A stretch of 64,000 nt of DNA from Tetrastigma voinierianum (taxonomy: Eukaryota > Streptophyta > Magnoliopsida > Vitales > Vitaceae). The notes under the pieces were generated by a model that was given only the letters and a program-made list of their open reading frames with translations, was not told the origin of the DNA and searched no databases. A program made the position numbers and the translations under genes. Shown here piece by piece: positions 50,536 through 61,461 of the stretch; within the stretch, counting starts at the first letter, position 1, and each line of letters starts with the position of its first letter. Where the stretch lies: NCBI GenBank assembly GCA_016808115.1, contig JAEQBH010000986.1, positions 434,001 to 498,000 of the forward strand. The letters run 5' to 3'.

Positions 50536-51090
50536 CTCCGTTATAAATTCTTTTAAGCATTTCGGATAAGCAAAAATAAAATCAATGGAAACTAACTCAA
50601 TGTCTGAATCATCAACCAAACCATATATACATTGATCACAGTTGTGAAGCAAAGGAATTTCTCAGAAAGTGGACTTTTTTTTCCAGACATAAATACAAAA
50701 GATCATTTATGGAGGGTTTGCATCAACGACTGGTAGGCACGTAGCATTTAACTCTCTCATTACAACCCTAACCAACCAACCCCATGTGTGAAGAAATTAA
50801 CTTCAGCCTACGCTAGCTCTTTTTTTAATCCTTACCCTTCTTATAGTTACCAACGGCGGCAATAGTACTAGCCCCCTTCCAAATTACAATTAATGGTAAC
50901 CTCCATGAGGACTTCCCATGGAGTAAGGGCCCTCTCCCTCGACCCATATTAGGGTTTTCCATCAAACCCTTAAATCCTCTTTCACCTCCATGAACCGAAT
51001 TCATTATTGAGTTGGATTATATTGTGACATTAATTTGGAATTACGATCTAACCATTGAGACTTGACTGAGTGATTAAAGGTTGGGGGTGG
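48670..51090. other. AT-rich intergenic DNA with TA arrays
   Basis: TA arrays lie at about 48,702-48,763, 49,682-49,717 and 50,470-50,531. No gene is supported. Minus-strand frames near 50,048-50,371 are low-complexity Lys/Phe translations. Confidence 0.6.
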
Positions 51091-51094
51091 GCAA

Positions 51095-51390
51095 GCATGT
51101 AGTATCCCACATCACTCGAAGATCCATATAGGAGGATTTAAACTCTCCATTATCAAGACCTTTTTTCTTTAGGACGTAGGTTCTCTTTTGATCAGGTATA
51201 TAGTATTCCACATAACTCGAAGATCCATGTATGAAGGACTTAAATTCCCTATTATCGGGACCTTTTTCTTAAGGGCGTAGGTTCTATTTTTAATAGACAT
51301 ACGGTATCCCAAGTCACCCAGAAGACCCATATACTTATGGAGGACTTAAACTTTCTACTATGGAGACATTTTTCTCAAAGACGTAGAGAA
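51095..51390. repeat. Three degenerate ~103-bp tandem units
   Basis: Starts at about 51,100, 51,203 and 51,306 share AGTATCCCACATCACTCGAA, GATCCATATAGGAGGA.TTAAA and CGTAGGTTCT segments. The core resembles the CCCACATC-type ends of short plant retroelements. The array lies just downstream of the ERF gene. Confidence 0.8.
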
Positions 51391-51558
51391 ACAAAACCAG
51401 GACAAGCTCATGGGATAATATTAGGTGAAGAGTTGGATTTTTACAAGACATTATTTTAATAAAATTAAAAGCATTTACACATTACACTTACGTAAAATAT
51501 AATATTACTTTACAAGCAACTATGGCATGTATGTTATTGCTTTGCATGTAAGGACTAC

Positions 51559-52239
51559 TTACTCAAGGTATGCCCCACCACCTGTGGGTGAATTCCAATT
51601 GAGAAGCTCTTCTATCATTTGCATTGCCACCCTATCTTCTTCATCAACAACACCATCCTCGGCTTCAGCTCCGCCGCCACCCAGCGGCCCCGAAAACCGA
51701 TCAGAAGCTTCCCCATCCTTCTTCCCAAGTTCAACCCTCATCACCCAGCTGGACCCTGACCTTGTCCCAGCCCTCTTCTGCCATACCCCCAGATTTGAAT
51801 TATCAGTATCCAGCCTCAAGCAAGTCAGGGAAGGAGAAGGGTCCTTGCAGCACTTCCTCAGCTTGGTTGTAAGAATTTCCGACAGCGCCTTGCGCGATAA
51901 TGGCGAGTCATCGTCTTCGTGATCATTACCAGCAATACCCTTAACCTCTCCTTGATCGTTCCTCACGACCGGAAAGTTCGTCTTGGCGTTCTGTCCGTTC
52001 ATCAGAATGGCGGCCTGATCGTACGCTCTCGCCGCCGCCTCCGCGCTCTCGAACGTCCCCAGCCACACCCTCCTCTTCCTAAGAAGCAAATTATCAAACA
52101 ATTGATATGCAACTTTAACAATGGCGTTTCTATGTTTTTAAGCGATGACTTACAGTAATGGGTGACGGATTTCTGACACCCAGGAGCCCCACTGACGCTG
52201 CCTGACACCTCTGAACTTCTTACTACTGGCAGACACCAT
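51559..52239 (-). CDS. SHN: SHINE/WIN1-clade AP2/ERF transcription factor
   Basis: A nuclear DNA-binding factor of ERF group V. Family members activate cuticular wax, cutin and cell-wall genes. Two exons: 52,154-52,239 (MVSASSKKFRGVRQRQWGSW onward) and 51,559-52,078, joined across a 75-bp intron with GT (52,153-52,152) and AG (52,080-52,079). The splice restores HPLLKRRVWLGTF, and the protein is 201 residues, the usual SHN length. The AP2 domain covers about residues 7-65 (WLGTF, AAARAYDQAA, NAKTNFP). The SHN-specific middle motif follows (LRKCCKDPSPSLTCLRLD, GVWQKRAG, SSWVM.VELG), then the C-terminal AMQMIEELLNWNSP. NGQNAKTNFP and LLNWNSP suit the SHN2/SHN3 side rather than WIN1/SHN1. No disruption is visible. 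A tandemly duplicated MITE lies 260-790 bp upstream. Confidence 0.95.
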
Positions 52240-52500
52240 CTGTAAATGAGAAAGAGAAAGATTTCAAGAAGTTGCAGAGAGCATAAAGTACGGGGGATGA
52301 TGAATGGTGATAAAGTATATCAACGTTGGAGCGAAAATGAACTGTCGGTGGACAAACTCCGGATACTTGGTGTGCAATAAAAGTCTCCAACTACATACCC
52401 ATCTTCCCACGTTGACTCCCTACTCATATTGTCCTCAAAGTCTACACCCTTCATTACTCTGTAAAACAAGGAAACCTGTGTTTCAACCATTTATTCAAAA

Positions 52501-53023
52501 ATAATTGCAAAGATGACAATAAAAAATAAAAAAAACACACACGCACATACAAAATACAAATTTTAGCATGGTTTCACACAAAATAATTATGTTTTAGGTA
52601 TGATAGTGTCTAGGTACTACCTTAATAAACTATGGATACTGTTTTAATGTCCTAGATATTACCATAATGAATAGTGTTAAGGTAGTATCTATAATTTATT
52701 AAGACAGTATCTTGATACTACTATACCTAGAACACAATTATTTTCTATAAAACCGTATACAGCCATTGATATGGAAATAATTGCAAAGATGACTTAAAGA
52801 ATACAAAATGTTTTATTCAGTACGATTTCATAAAAAATAATTACGTTTTAGGTATGATAATACCTACTTTAATAAACACAAGGCATTGACTCAATGTTAT
52901 AGGTACTACCATAATGAACAATGCTAAGATAATACCTTAATGTGTTAAGATAGTATCTATATTTTATTAATGTAGTACTTATATTACCGTACCTGAAACA
53001 CAACTATTTTTTATGAAATCGTA
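52501..53023. repeat. 276-bp tandem duplication containing a MITE
   Basis: ATAATTGCAAAGATGAC begins at 52,501 and again at 52,777. Each unit contains a palindromic element: 52,565-52,758 and 52,821-53,023. The second begins TACGATTTCATAAAAAATA and ends with the inverted match TATTTTTTATGAAATCGTA. Arms of about 40 bases, element sizes of 192-203 bp and no coding capacity fit a MITE. Both copies lie upstream of the ERF gene on its promoter side. Confidence 0.8.
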
Positions 53024-54880
53024 TTAAATCATATATTTTACATTATTTATATAATATTTATAATTAATCCCAAATCAATGGGCTAAAACATAAGTTTCCG
53101 TAAAAAAAGCTAAGTGGAAATCATGTTGAATTTCAATCCAAAGCTCCAACGTGTGTTATAAGGAATGTGATTTAGATGGTTTTTCGTGTGGAAGACAAAG
53201 TGCTTGTGTACCTCTTTGTTTGGAAGCTAAGAAAATGAGGGATTAGAGTAATGGGAATTGTGTTGAAAAGGTAAGGTTCTGTGGCAAAGTTGGAATGGTT
53301 TGGGTTGATAAACCCTTTGAACTAATGATACTAATTCAGCAATTAATGTACAACTTGAGTATTTGGTATTATTTTGAGATAATTGAGACAGATCTTATGT
53401 GGGGCAAGAAAATTTTGGTAATTTGGTTTGACAATTACTTTGATGCAATGGGGTAGTTATGATATAAGTGAATCAAATTATGATAATTTATTGAAAATCT
53501 TCTAATGAAAGGACACCACCCTATCCAATATGTCTTTTATATTGAGAGAAACATATCTAAGAAAAAACATAAGGGACAAGAGTAAAGCAAGAGGAGCGTA
53601 GCGCATTGCGCAAAACAAAAGCGGAACTATATGATTTTGGGGTATTTTTAAAAAATTTTATTACATAAGGTTAGGATAAATATTTTTTCCTGTAACTCTA
53701 ATCACATATAGTGGTAAGATTTCAAACCTATATCTGTGGGCATAGTCATCTTATCAAATATGTGTGCATTTTTCTTTGTTATTTTTCCATTTTTTCTTTT
53801 AGAATTGGCGTAGAAAAACAACAGTTTATATTATAGTTCTATCAATTTATAGTACATCTTTTCATCATATTTATTTGTACGTTAATTTTTGTATATATAT
53901 TATTGTTCGTTTATATTTCTCACATATGGATTATATGGTTTCTTATTTTAATCTATCTTGGTTATACATTTCTTTGCATATTTTAAACTAATTAGGCATA
54001 AATATAAACAAAAATTAAATAAATAAATAAACAAAATTTGAATATGACTCAATGATTAATGTGATCATTATATTGACCCTACGATCTAACTAAGCACCCT
54101 ATACATAATTATTGTACAACAATCCACCAATATTATTGTGCATTTCAATGATCCGAATTTATAAATGTAATAGATATGGATTTAATATTCCCGGATAAGG
54201 TAGGTTATTTTTTTAACTCTTCACTTTTCTATATTAAGAATAACATCACTTCAATTGGATATTTTTTTACCACAAAACAAATTAATAATAATACAATTGT
54301 TTATATTTTATTTTTTAATCTATTTTACAAACTCTTAACTTTTTATATGCTAGTCTTTTTTCTTTAAGTAATAAGTAGTGATTTTTTTTGTCATTTTTTG
54401 CTTGAAATTACCCCTCTATACATGCTTTTAAATGCTTTTTAACATTAAATGGATTTGTCTCTGTGATTTAAGTTTTATTTGTTTTGTAATTTAATTAATA
54501 CGGCCCCAGTGGTGTGTAGTGTAAATCGCCGTATGAGTGTAGTTGCTCGTTATCTTGTCTGACGAATTGGTTATCAATAAATCTATTGATGTTTTGTTTT
54601 TCGTTGTGGTGTGGTGTTTATTTGTGTTTGGGAAATTCAGACGAATAAAATATATGATTAAATGATAAATCAAATTAATGAGCGTCAATATACTCTGAGG
54701 AACTTGAGTGCGTAGGTATTCGGTCATGATAGTAATATCGAATGTATAGAACCACATTATCGAATGTAATTTCATTTATCAGTGTATATACTTTTAGTCT
54801 ATTTTTTATGCTATTAACCTAGATATTGTTACATTATTTATGGTTTTTAATTATTTTTATTTTATGTTTTTATCGATGTA
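53024..54880. other. AT-rich intergenic DNA
   Basis: I find no gene. 54,780-54,850 (TATTAACCTAGATATTGTTAC region) resembles 55,590-55,640, suggesting dispersed copies of one repeat. Confidence 0.5.
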
Positions 54881-54934
54881 TTACTAGTTTGAATCAATAA
54901 AAGTATTTTTCTCTTCAAAATAATAATAATAATA

Positions 54935-55047
54935 ATGATATGAGGTGGATGTATCGAAGATCTTAGGCTCGAGTCCCTATAAGAAGACAATACTATAATA
55001 ATATAATACAAAGTAAATAGATGACAAAATAATAATAATAATAAATC
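54935..55047 (+). mobile_element. Possible SINE remnant
   Basis: A B-box-like GGCTCGAGTCCC follows a weak A-box-like stretch. CAAAATAATAATAATAATAA occurs on both sides (about 54,917 and 55,026), which could be a target duplication or simple (AAT)n repeats. The call is tentative. Confidence 0.3.
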
Positions 55048-55235
55048 AATATGGGTTATTAGCCTATAACTATAGGCCCAAGTCCAATCCATAAAAATAC
55101 CATATTATTATCATAATAGAATATTAATAATATAATAATTATTTTATAGCTACTCATCTTCCTTAAGCAAAGAGGGGTAACTTGTTATCATTCTTAATAT
55201 GAAATCATCATACTATCAATCTATTTCTTAATAAA

Positions 55236-55560
55236 GTGGTTATTCCAAATAAATTTAGATTTTGTTTTGTTTTTTGTGATTTCATCGTTTTGTTGCGACG
55301 TTTGGTTTTGTGTCATCGTTTTGTTACGATGTTTTATTTTTTGTCATCTTATTGAGATGTTTTATTTCTATATAGGTAATTCAAACGGGCAAAAGGTGGT
55401 TAATCCAAATAGATTTGGATTTTGTTTTGTTTTTCATGATTTCATTGTTTTGTTGCGATGTTTGGTTTTGTATCGTCATCTTGTTATAATGTTTTATTTT
55501 TTGTCGTCTTATTGAGATGTTTTATTTATGTATAGGCAATTCAGGTGAGCAAAATATGTT
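55236..55560. repeat. Two tandem 160-bp units
   Basis: GTGGTTA.TCCAAATA.ATTT.GATTTTG begins at 55,236 and at 55,396. Both units proceed through GTTTTGTTGCGA.GTTTGG, TTATTGAGATGTTTTATTT and TATAGG.AATTCA. A start of a third unit (TGTTTAATCA) is seen near 55,557. Confidence 0.88.
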
Positions 55561-56293
55561 TAATCATATAATACTATATTTGAGTCGATTTATTATATTA
55601 TTAACCTGAATATTGTTTTATAATTTTTAGCAATTTGATATTTGTTTAAAAAAATATATAATAATTAGAAAATACATAAAAGAAGAAAGGTGTATGTTTG
55701 TGAGAATTGTGAGGGTATTTATGGATAGTTTTGGGAATTTGAACAAATAAAATAAAATAAGAAATCACAGGCTTTAAATATAAAGACTGTCAGCTTTGAG
55801 GAAATTTTCTTACATTCCTTCATTCTTGTCAGCAGAATCTTAAGGAAGCAGAGGTCATGGAGAATATCCGTTAAGGAAGAGAAAACATTTTCCTTACCTT
55901 AATGGAGATGGAAGAAGGCGGGAACATATTCTCTCTCTACAACTCTCACCAAGATATCTCTTCCTTCAAACCAATTAAGAAGGCTTCATATTCTCTCTGT
56001 TCATATTTATATATATCTTTATGTGCTCTGTTTTGTTTTGAGGATGGAAGGCTTCCATAATCCTCCAATCCCATATTTTCTTGGCAACCAAACGGGGGAC
56101 AAGTCACATACTAGTGCAGGGCCGTGTTGGGTTGTCTTTCCATTATAAGCTTAAAAACTGAAAAGACTTCCTGGAATTTTCTTCTCCAGAGTAGTCCCGG
56201 CAACCAAACAGAAGGTAAATTATTTCTGATTACCTTCTTGTTTTTGGTTAGGTAACCGTTCACGTTGTTCAAGTGCTTGATTCAGGTGGGGTG

Positions 56294-59200
56294 ATGGCTC
56301 CTTTCTTGCTCCATGGCACCCTTTATGCCACCATCTTTGACATTGATAGACTGTACTGGATGTGGGTTTGGTAACATCATCAAGGTATATACATTTTTTT
56401 TTATAACTTTGGATGTTCGATTCAACTTGCTTGCACATCAAGGTAGATACTTGAAATCATAATATCAGGTTGAAGCATAAAATATTTTATGAATTCAATC
56501 CCCTTGCTTATTGATTACTTTGAATTTGTCAGATTATGCATAAAGTTTTATGGAAATTTTAGTATAAAGAAGATGAATGAAGTTGCTCATCATATCTAGT
56601 TTATATGGTAGAGTGTTTAATGTTTTAAAAATATAGGAAATAGAGTGAAAAGGAGTCACGGATTCGAGTCTCAGTATGAATAATTTACTATATTATACCT
56701 AAAGTGTTTAGCTGTTAAAAATAAAGAAAATAAGTGAAGTTGGTTCATGAGATCGTAAAGATTTAATAGTAGCTCTAAGACTCAAGGTGCAACCAGTTCC
56801 TAATTACAATGTCTTACTTGTCAAGACATGTGCCTTATTAAAGAGTCGAGCCTTGTGAATACTTGTCCAGCCATGTCCCTAATTATACAATTTCCTAACT
56901 TTTTTATTTAATATTTGCTAGGAGTCCTAAATTTTTTTATTAACTAAATTAGATTTTGAATCATATTTCATGCAATTAATATAGGGCATTCAAGGAGGCA
57001 TTTTTTTTCATTTAGACATAAACCCTATGTTGTACTTTGCGTCTAAATTGTAGGGAAAATTTTGCACTTAGGTGTGCTTTGCTACTTTGAAAACTATGGT
57101 TCTAAAACATAGCCTCAATTCAGTTTCAACATGTTTATAAAGTGATCTTCGTTTCTAAGTAGGGAAAAGGTTTTGGATTACATATGAAGAGTCCTAACAG
57201 TCCATCGAGACAAAGTCGATAACATCTCCATGAAAAGGGATAGACTATTACAAATGATATAAGAGTCGATTACCAATCCCGACATGAGCTCTCATTGGAG
57301 GGAAAAGTTTATATATATATATTGAATGGGTGGTTGAGCATAGTTGCTTTTGTTTTCTTTGTGGAAATTTGCAGACAAGCAGAGGAAAGAATTTACCTAA
57401 AAGATTGTTAGGGGAAGTGAAGAGAGTCCTGCTGTGCAGGCCCGAGGTATTCCTTTGTCATATTACAATTTTCCAATGTTTTAAGTCATAATCCGGAAAG
57501 TAATCGGGAAAGAAAAGAAAAGAAAAAGAAAACCAATTTCTCATATTTATTTTCACAATGAAAAGTATGAAAAAAATCAAATATAATAAAAAATTTTGAA
57601 AATTTCAGAGCATGTTTGATTTTATTTTTGAAAATTGTTTTAGAGGATAGTTTTTTAAAACATAGAGAATACTAAAATACGGTGTTCTCTAAAAATTATT
57701 CTTATTATCTAAATTTATTTTTTATGTATTCTCGTTTTTTTTTGTTTTTTCTTATTTTTTGGGAATATAAAATAATTTTCAAAAATGAGAACTAAATAGG
57801 TTTTTATATATTTTTTAATCTTTATATAATAAAAAATAAAAAAAAACAAATTAAATGAGTTTGAATATTCGTATAATAGAAAGTTTAAATATATTTTTTA
57901 TTTTCCTCTAAATACTTTTTGGCAAAGTATTTTGCGGGTTCAACAAATGATGAGAAGCTCTTGGTTTAAACGGATATATCGGTCTTTTGGATTTTACGGA
58001 TATATCCGTATATCGGAGATATATCGGTGGATATTTTCATGAATGTCGATAGGAATTAAATTGTTGTGATCGATCATGCTTAGTTTAATCGAGTCGAATT
58101 TAGTCTGGTCGTTTAAATATATCTGATATATCGTCTCCTCTTGTATCGATATTTAAATATATCACAATATATACCGATATTATATCTCCGGATATCTGCA
58201 GCGTGTCTGCGCGAGCTGTTATTCGTAGACCAGATATATCGGTCATCGTGCGATATCGTGTGAGCATCATACCGATACTCGGATATCAGATATTTTAAAT
58301 CCTTTCGAATCATTTTAGTTTTCTTTGACTCCAACTTATTATTATGTATCTGGTGCGGAGATTGTTGGGTCCGAACTGTATGCAACAGTGGACCTCGAAA
58401 AGGCGAGGGTGGCGCGGACCAGGCTAATAGAAAACAAGCCATATTCCAGGCCCCAGTGGTCTGAATCCTTCCGAATATACTGCGCCCACCTGATCTCCAA
58501 CGTCATTTTCACTATCAAAGAAGATAATCCCGTCGGCGCTAGACTCATCGGAAGAGCCTATGTTTCCGTTGACGAAATCAAATCCGGCCATGAAGTGGAA
58601 CTCCAGGTGGCGATCCTGGACGAAGACAAAAACCCTTTACCGGGGGATTCAAGAATCCATGTGAAACTGCAATTTTTCCATGTAACCAAACAGAGGGACT
58701 GGTCACAAGGGATTATCAATTCCGAGTTGGGGGAAGTCCCCTGCACATTCTTCCTCCAGAGGCAGCGATGTAAGGTTTCACTCTACCAAGACGCCCATGT
58801 CCCCCATATCCATACCCCCCAAATCCCTCTTCCCGAGGGAAAATTTCATGAATATCACAGGTGCTGGGAAGACATCTTTGATGCTATATCAAATGCTCAT
58901 CATTTCATATACATTACCGGATGGTCTGTGTATACTAAGATCACCCTGGTGAGGGATTCATGGCGGACACGGCCTGGTCAGGGTGTGACGCTTGGGGAAC
59001 TACTGAAGCAGAAGGCTGAGCAAGGCGTGAGAGTGCTTATGCTTGTTTGGGACGACAGAACTTCAGTTCCGGCGCTGAAGAAGGACGGACTGATGGAAAC
59101 GCATGATCAAGAAACTGCCGATTTCTTCAGGTACACGAAAGTGAAATGTGTTCTCTGCCCTAGGTTTTCCGACACCGGAAGAAGTACGATTCAGGAATTT

Positions 59201-61461
59201 GAAACTTCCACAATGTTTACTCATCATCAGAAGACAGTTATTGTAGACGCCCAAATGCCGAGTCTAGGGTATGAGAAGAGGAGGATTGTGGGTTTTGTCG
59301 GCGGGATTGATCTTTGTGATGGAAGATATGACACACCAGAGCATCCTCTGTTCAGCACATTGGGGACGATCCATCATGATGATTTCCATCAGCCGAATTT
59401 CCCGGGAGCTTCCATAGCCAAAGGCGGACCGAGGGAGCCATGGCATGATATTCACTGTAAGCTGGAAGGGGCTGTCGCTTGGGATGTTTTGTATAACTTC
59501 GAGCAGAGATGGAGGAAGCAGATCGGAGAAGACGGTCTGATTCCCCGTCCAGAGCTTGAACAGGTCACAATCCCTCCATCGCCAGTCACCGAAGCGGAAG
59601 ATCCGGAAACATGGAATGTTCAGCTTTTCAGATCTATTGATGGAGGAGCCGCTGCTTTCCCCTTCCCTGTAAATCCCCGGGAGGCGGGAGAACGCGGCCT
59701 CGTCACCGGGAAGAACAGTCTCATCGACCGAGGAATCCAGGATGCTTACATCAACGCCATTCGCCGGGCAAAGCATTTCATTTACATCGAGAATCAGTAT
59801 TTCATCGGAAGCTCATTCGATTGGACATCAAAAGAGCTCAAGCCTGAGTATATCAATGAAATTAATGCTTTGAATCTCATTCCGAAGGAGCTGTCGCTAA
59901 AGATTGTAAGCAAGATCGAGGCAGGGGAGAGGTTTGCTGTTTACATTGTGATTCCGATGTGGCCGGAAGGCATACCGGAGAGCAACTCCGTTCAGGCGAT
60001 ATTGTATTGGCAGAGGAGGACGATGGAAATGATGTATACTGATATTATACAAGCTCTTAAAGCTAAGGGAAGCAATGCAAATCCGAAGGAGTATTTGACA
60101 TTCTTCTGCCTTGGCAACAGAGAGATACACCGAGCCGATGAATATGAACCTAAGGAGAAACCAGCGGTGGATAGTGATTACATGAGAGCTCAGCAGTCTC
60201 GGCGTTTCATGATTTATGTTCATTCGAAGATGATGATCGGTAAGCCATAACTGCAACTTCTATTTCCTTTCCTCCATAAGCATGATATTCATATTATCAT
60301 TAAGAAAATTAGTAGTTTAACATAGTATTATAGTCTGGCTTGAAAGAAGTGTTAAAAAGCATAATAGTCGTATCATAGTAGTGTTAGGAAAATTAGTAGT
60401 TTAACATGGTATCATACTCTGATTTGATAGGAGTGTTAATAGTAGTTTAACATAATATCTTAGTTTGGTTCGTCGAGAGTGTTAAAAAGCATGATACTCA
60501 TATCAAATCTCAACCTAAATCTTATAAGCCTGAGCTTTTAGAAAAATTGTATTAGGTTTAGTTAGGTCATGGGTTACCTTTGCAATTTGTCTCTCCATAT
60601 GCGATGAGCCACCCTCTGGGGTGGAGACGGTATGGGAACAGGAGGGACAAATTCCAGAAAAGAAATTCCCCTTTACATCTCAATAGGTATTGGACCATTG
60701 AGTCATAGCTTGTGGTCATCATCTTTGCAAAACATATCTTACTTAACTTGTGCCCCAACTGACACTACATCCTGTCTTTGCCGTTGCCACTCCTATATAA
60801 TTTGAATATTTATTCCTTATTTGTATACTTTTTTTTTACAAGTAAAACACTTGAATTACAATATAATAAACTACTCTTATAAGGACTTGAAGCCCGGACC
60901 CCTTCCCTCTCTATGACCTTACCTATTTAAACATTGAACTCTATCACATGATATAGGTAGGATGGACCCCTCATTTATATACTTGAAATTTCATATGGTT
61001 GTCTGTTTTTTTTTTTTCATTTTTCAGTGGACGATGAGTATATAATAGTTGGGTCGGCCAACATAAACCAGAGGTCAATGGACGGTGAGAGAGACACGGA
61101 GATAGCGATGGGAGGGTACCAGCCACATCATTTAGCAGGGCAGGAGAGAGCTAGGGGCCAAATCTATGGCTTCCGACTGGCGTTATGGCATGAGCACCTT
61201 GGTGGGTTCCATTCCTACTTCCTCAAACCAGAAAGTGTGGAATGTGTGAATCTTATAAACGAGACTGCTGACGGTAACTGGATATCGTATTCTAGTGATA
61301 CCCTTAACGAAGACCTGCTTGGGAAATTGCTCAGTTACCCACTAGCAGTCAACCATGACGGCACCGTCACTGCCTTGCCCGGGACTGACCACTTTCCTGA
61401 CACCAAGGCTAATGTCGTTGGCGCCGTATCTGAATTCATTCCGGCAGTCCTCACCACCTAG
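56294..61461 (+). CDS. PLDALPHA: C2-type phospholipase D, alpha class (one frameshift in exon 1)
   Basis: It hydrolyses phosphatidylcholine and related lipids to phosphatidic acid at membranes, Ca2+-dependently. Four coding exons: 56,294-56,384, 57,375-57,446, 58,361-60,239 and 61,028-61,461, all with GT-AG introns. Exon 1 starts MAPFLLHGTLYATIFDIDRL, the start of the C2 domain. Exon 2 gives KRLLGEVKRVLLCRPE and joins to IVGSELYATVDLEKARV in exon 3. HKD motif 1 is at 59,225-59,248 (HQKTVIVD). HKD motif 2 is split by intron 3: HSKMMI in exon 3, then V and the aspartate in exon 4. RRAKHFIYIENQYF and the C-terminus ending in Leu-Thr-Thr are family-typical. The length of about 825 residues is normal. 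Anomaly: a single T at 56,357 stands where a codon is expected, shifting the frame to a stop at 56,372. Exons 2-4 are fully open, so this is a recent mutation, an assembly error, or use of another start. Confidence 0.92.
56591..56734 (+). mobile_element. tRNA-derived SINE in PLD intron 1
   Basis: The A-box-like TATGGTAGAGTG and B-box-like GGATTCGAGTCTC are followed by an A-rich tail (GTTAAAAATAAAGAAAATAA). TGAAGTTGCTCAT (56,578-56,590) and TGAAGTTGGTTCAT (56,735-56,748) flank it as a slightly diverged target duplication. Confidence 0.7.
57170..57330. repeat. TRIM/LTR-like fragment in PLD intron 1
   Basis: It contains TTACAAATGATATAAGAGTC, a plausible decay of the TGGTATCAGAGC primer-binding site, preceded by a CATCGAGACAAAGTCGATAAC segment. 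It has no coding part. Confidence 0.3.
57955..58310. repeat. GATATATC-rich palindromic block in PLD intron 2
   Basis: ATATATCGG/CCGATATAT-type words recur many times on both strands over about 350 bp (for example 57,972-58,030 and 58,120-58,290), giving a dense set of small inverted repeats. It stands out from the surrounding AT-rich intron and lies directly before the exon 3 acceptor at 58,360. Confidence 0.6.
60310..60500. repeat. Degenerate short tandem repeats in PLD intron 3
   Basis: TAGTAGTTTAACAT.(G/A)TAT.AT occurs three times (about 60,311, 60,390 and 60,432), with GTGTTAAAAAGCAT(A/G)ATA in between. The TTTAACATGGTATCATA copy resembles a retroelement primer-binding junction. Confidence 0.6.
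60831..60972 (-). mobile_element. tRNA-derived SINE in PLD intron 3
   Basis: On the minus strand a GGGCTTCAAGTCC B box follows a weak A box, and the element ends in a poly-A run (plus-strand T run after 60,830). ATTTGTATACTT (60,819-60,830) and ATTTATATACTT (60,973-60,984) flank it with one mismatch. Confidence 0.7.

Noticed and set aside
51527..51922. 131-codon plus-strand frame
   Set aside because: It is antisense to exon 2 of the ERF gene, which has clear family motifs on the minus strand.
59264..59776. 170-codon minus-strand frame
   Set aside because: It is antisense to PLD exon 3, a coding-strand shadow.
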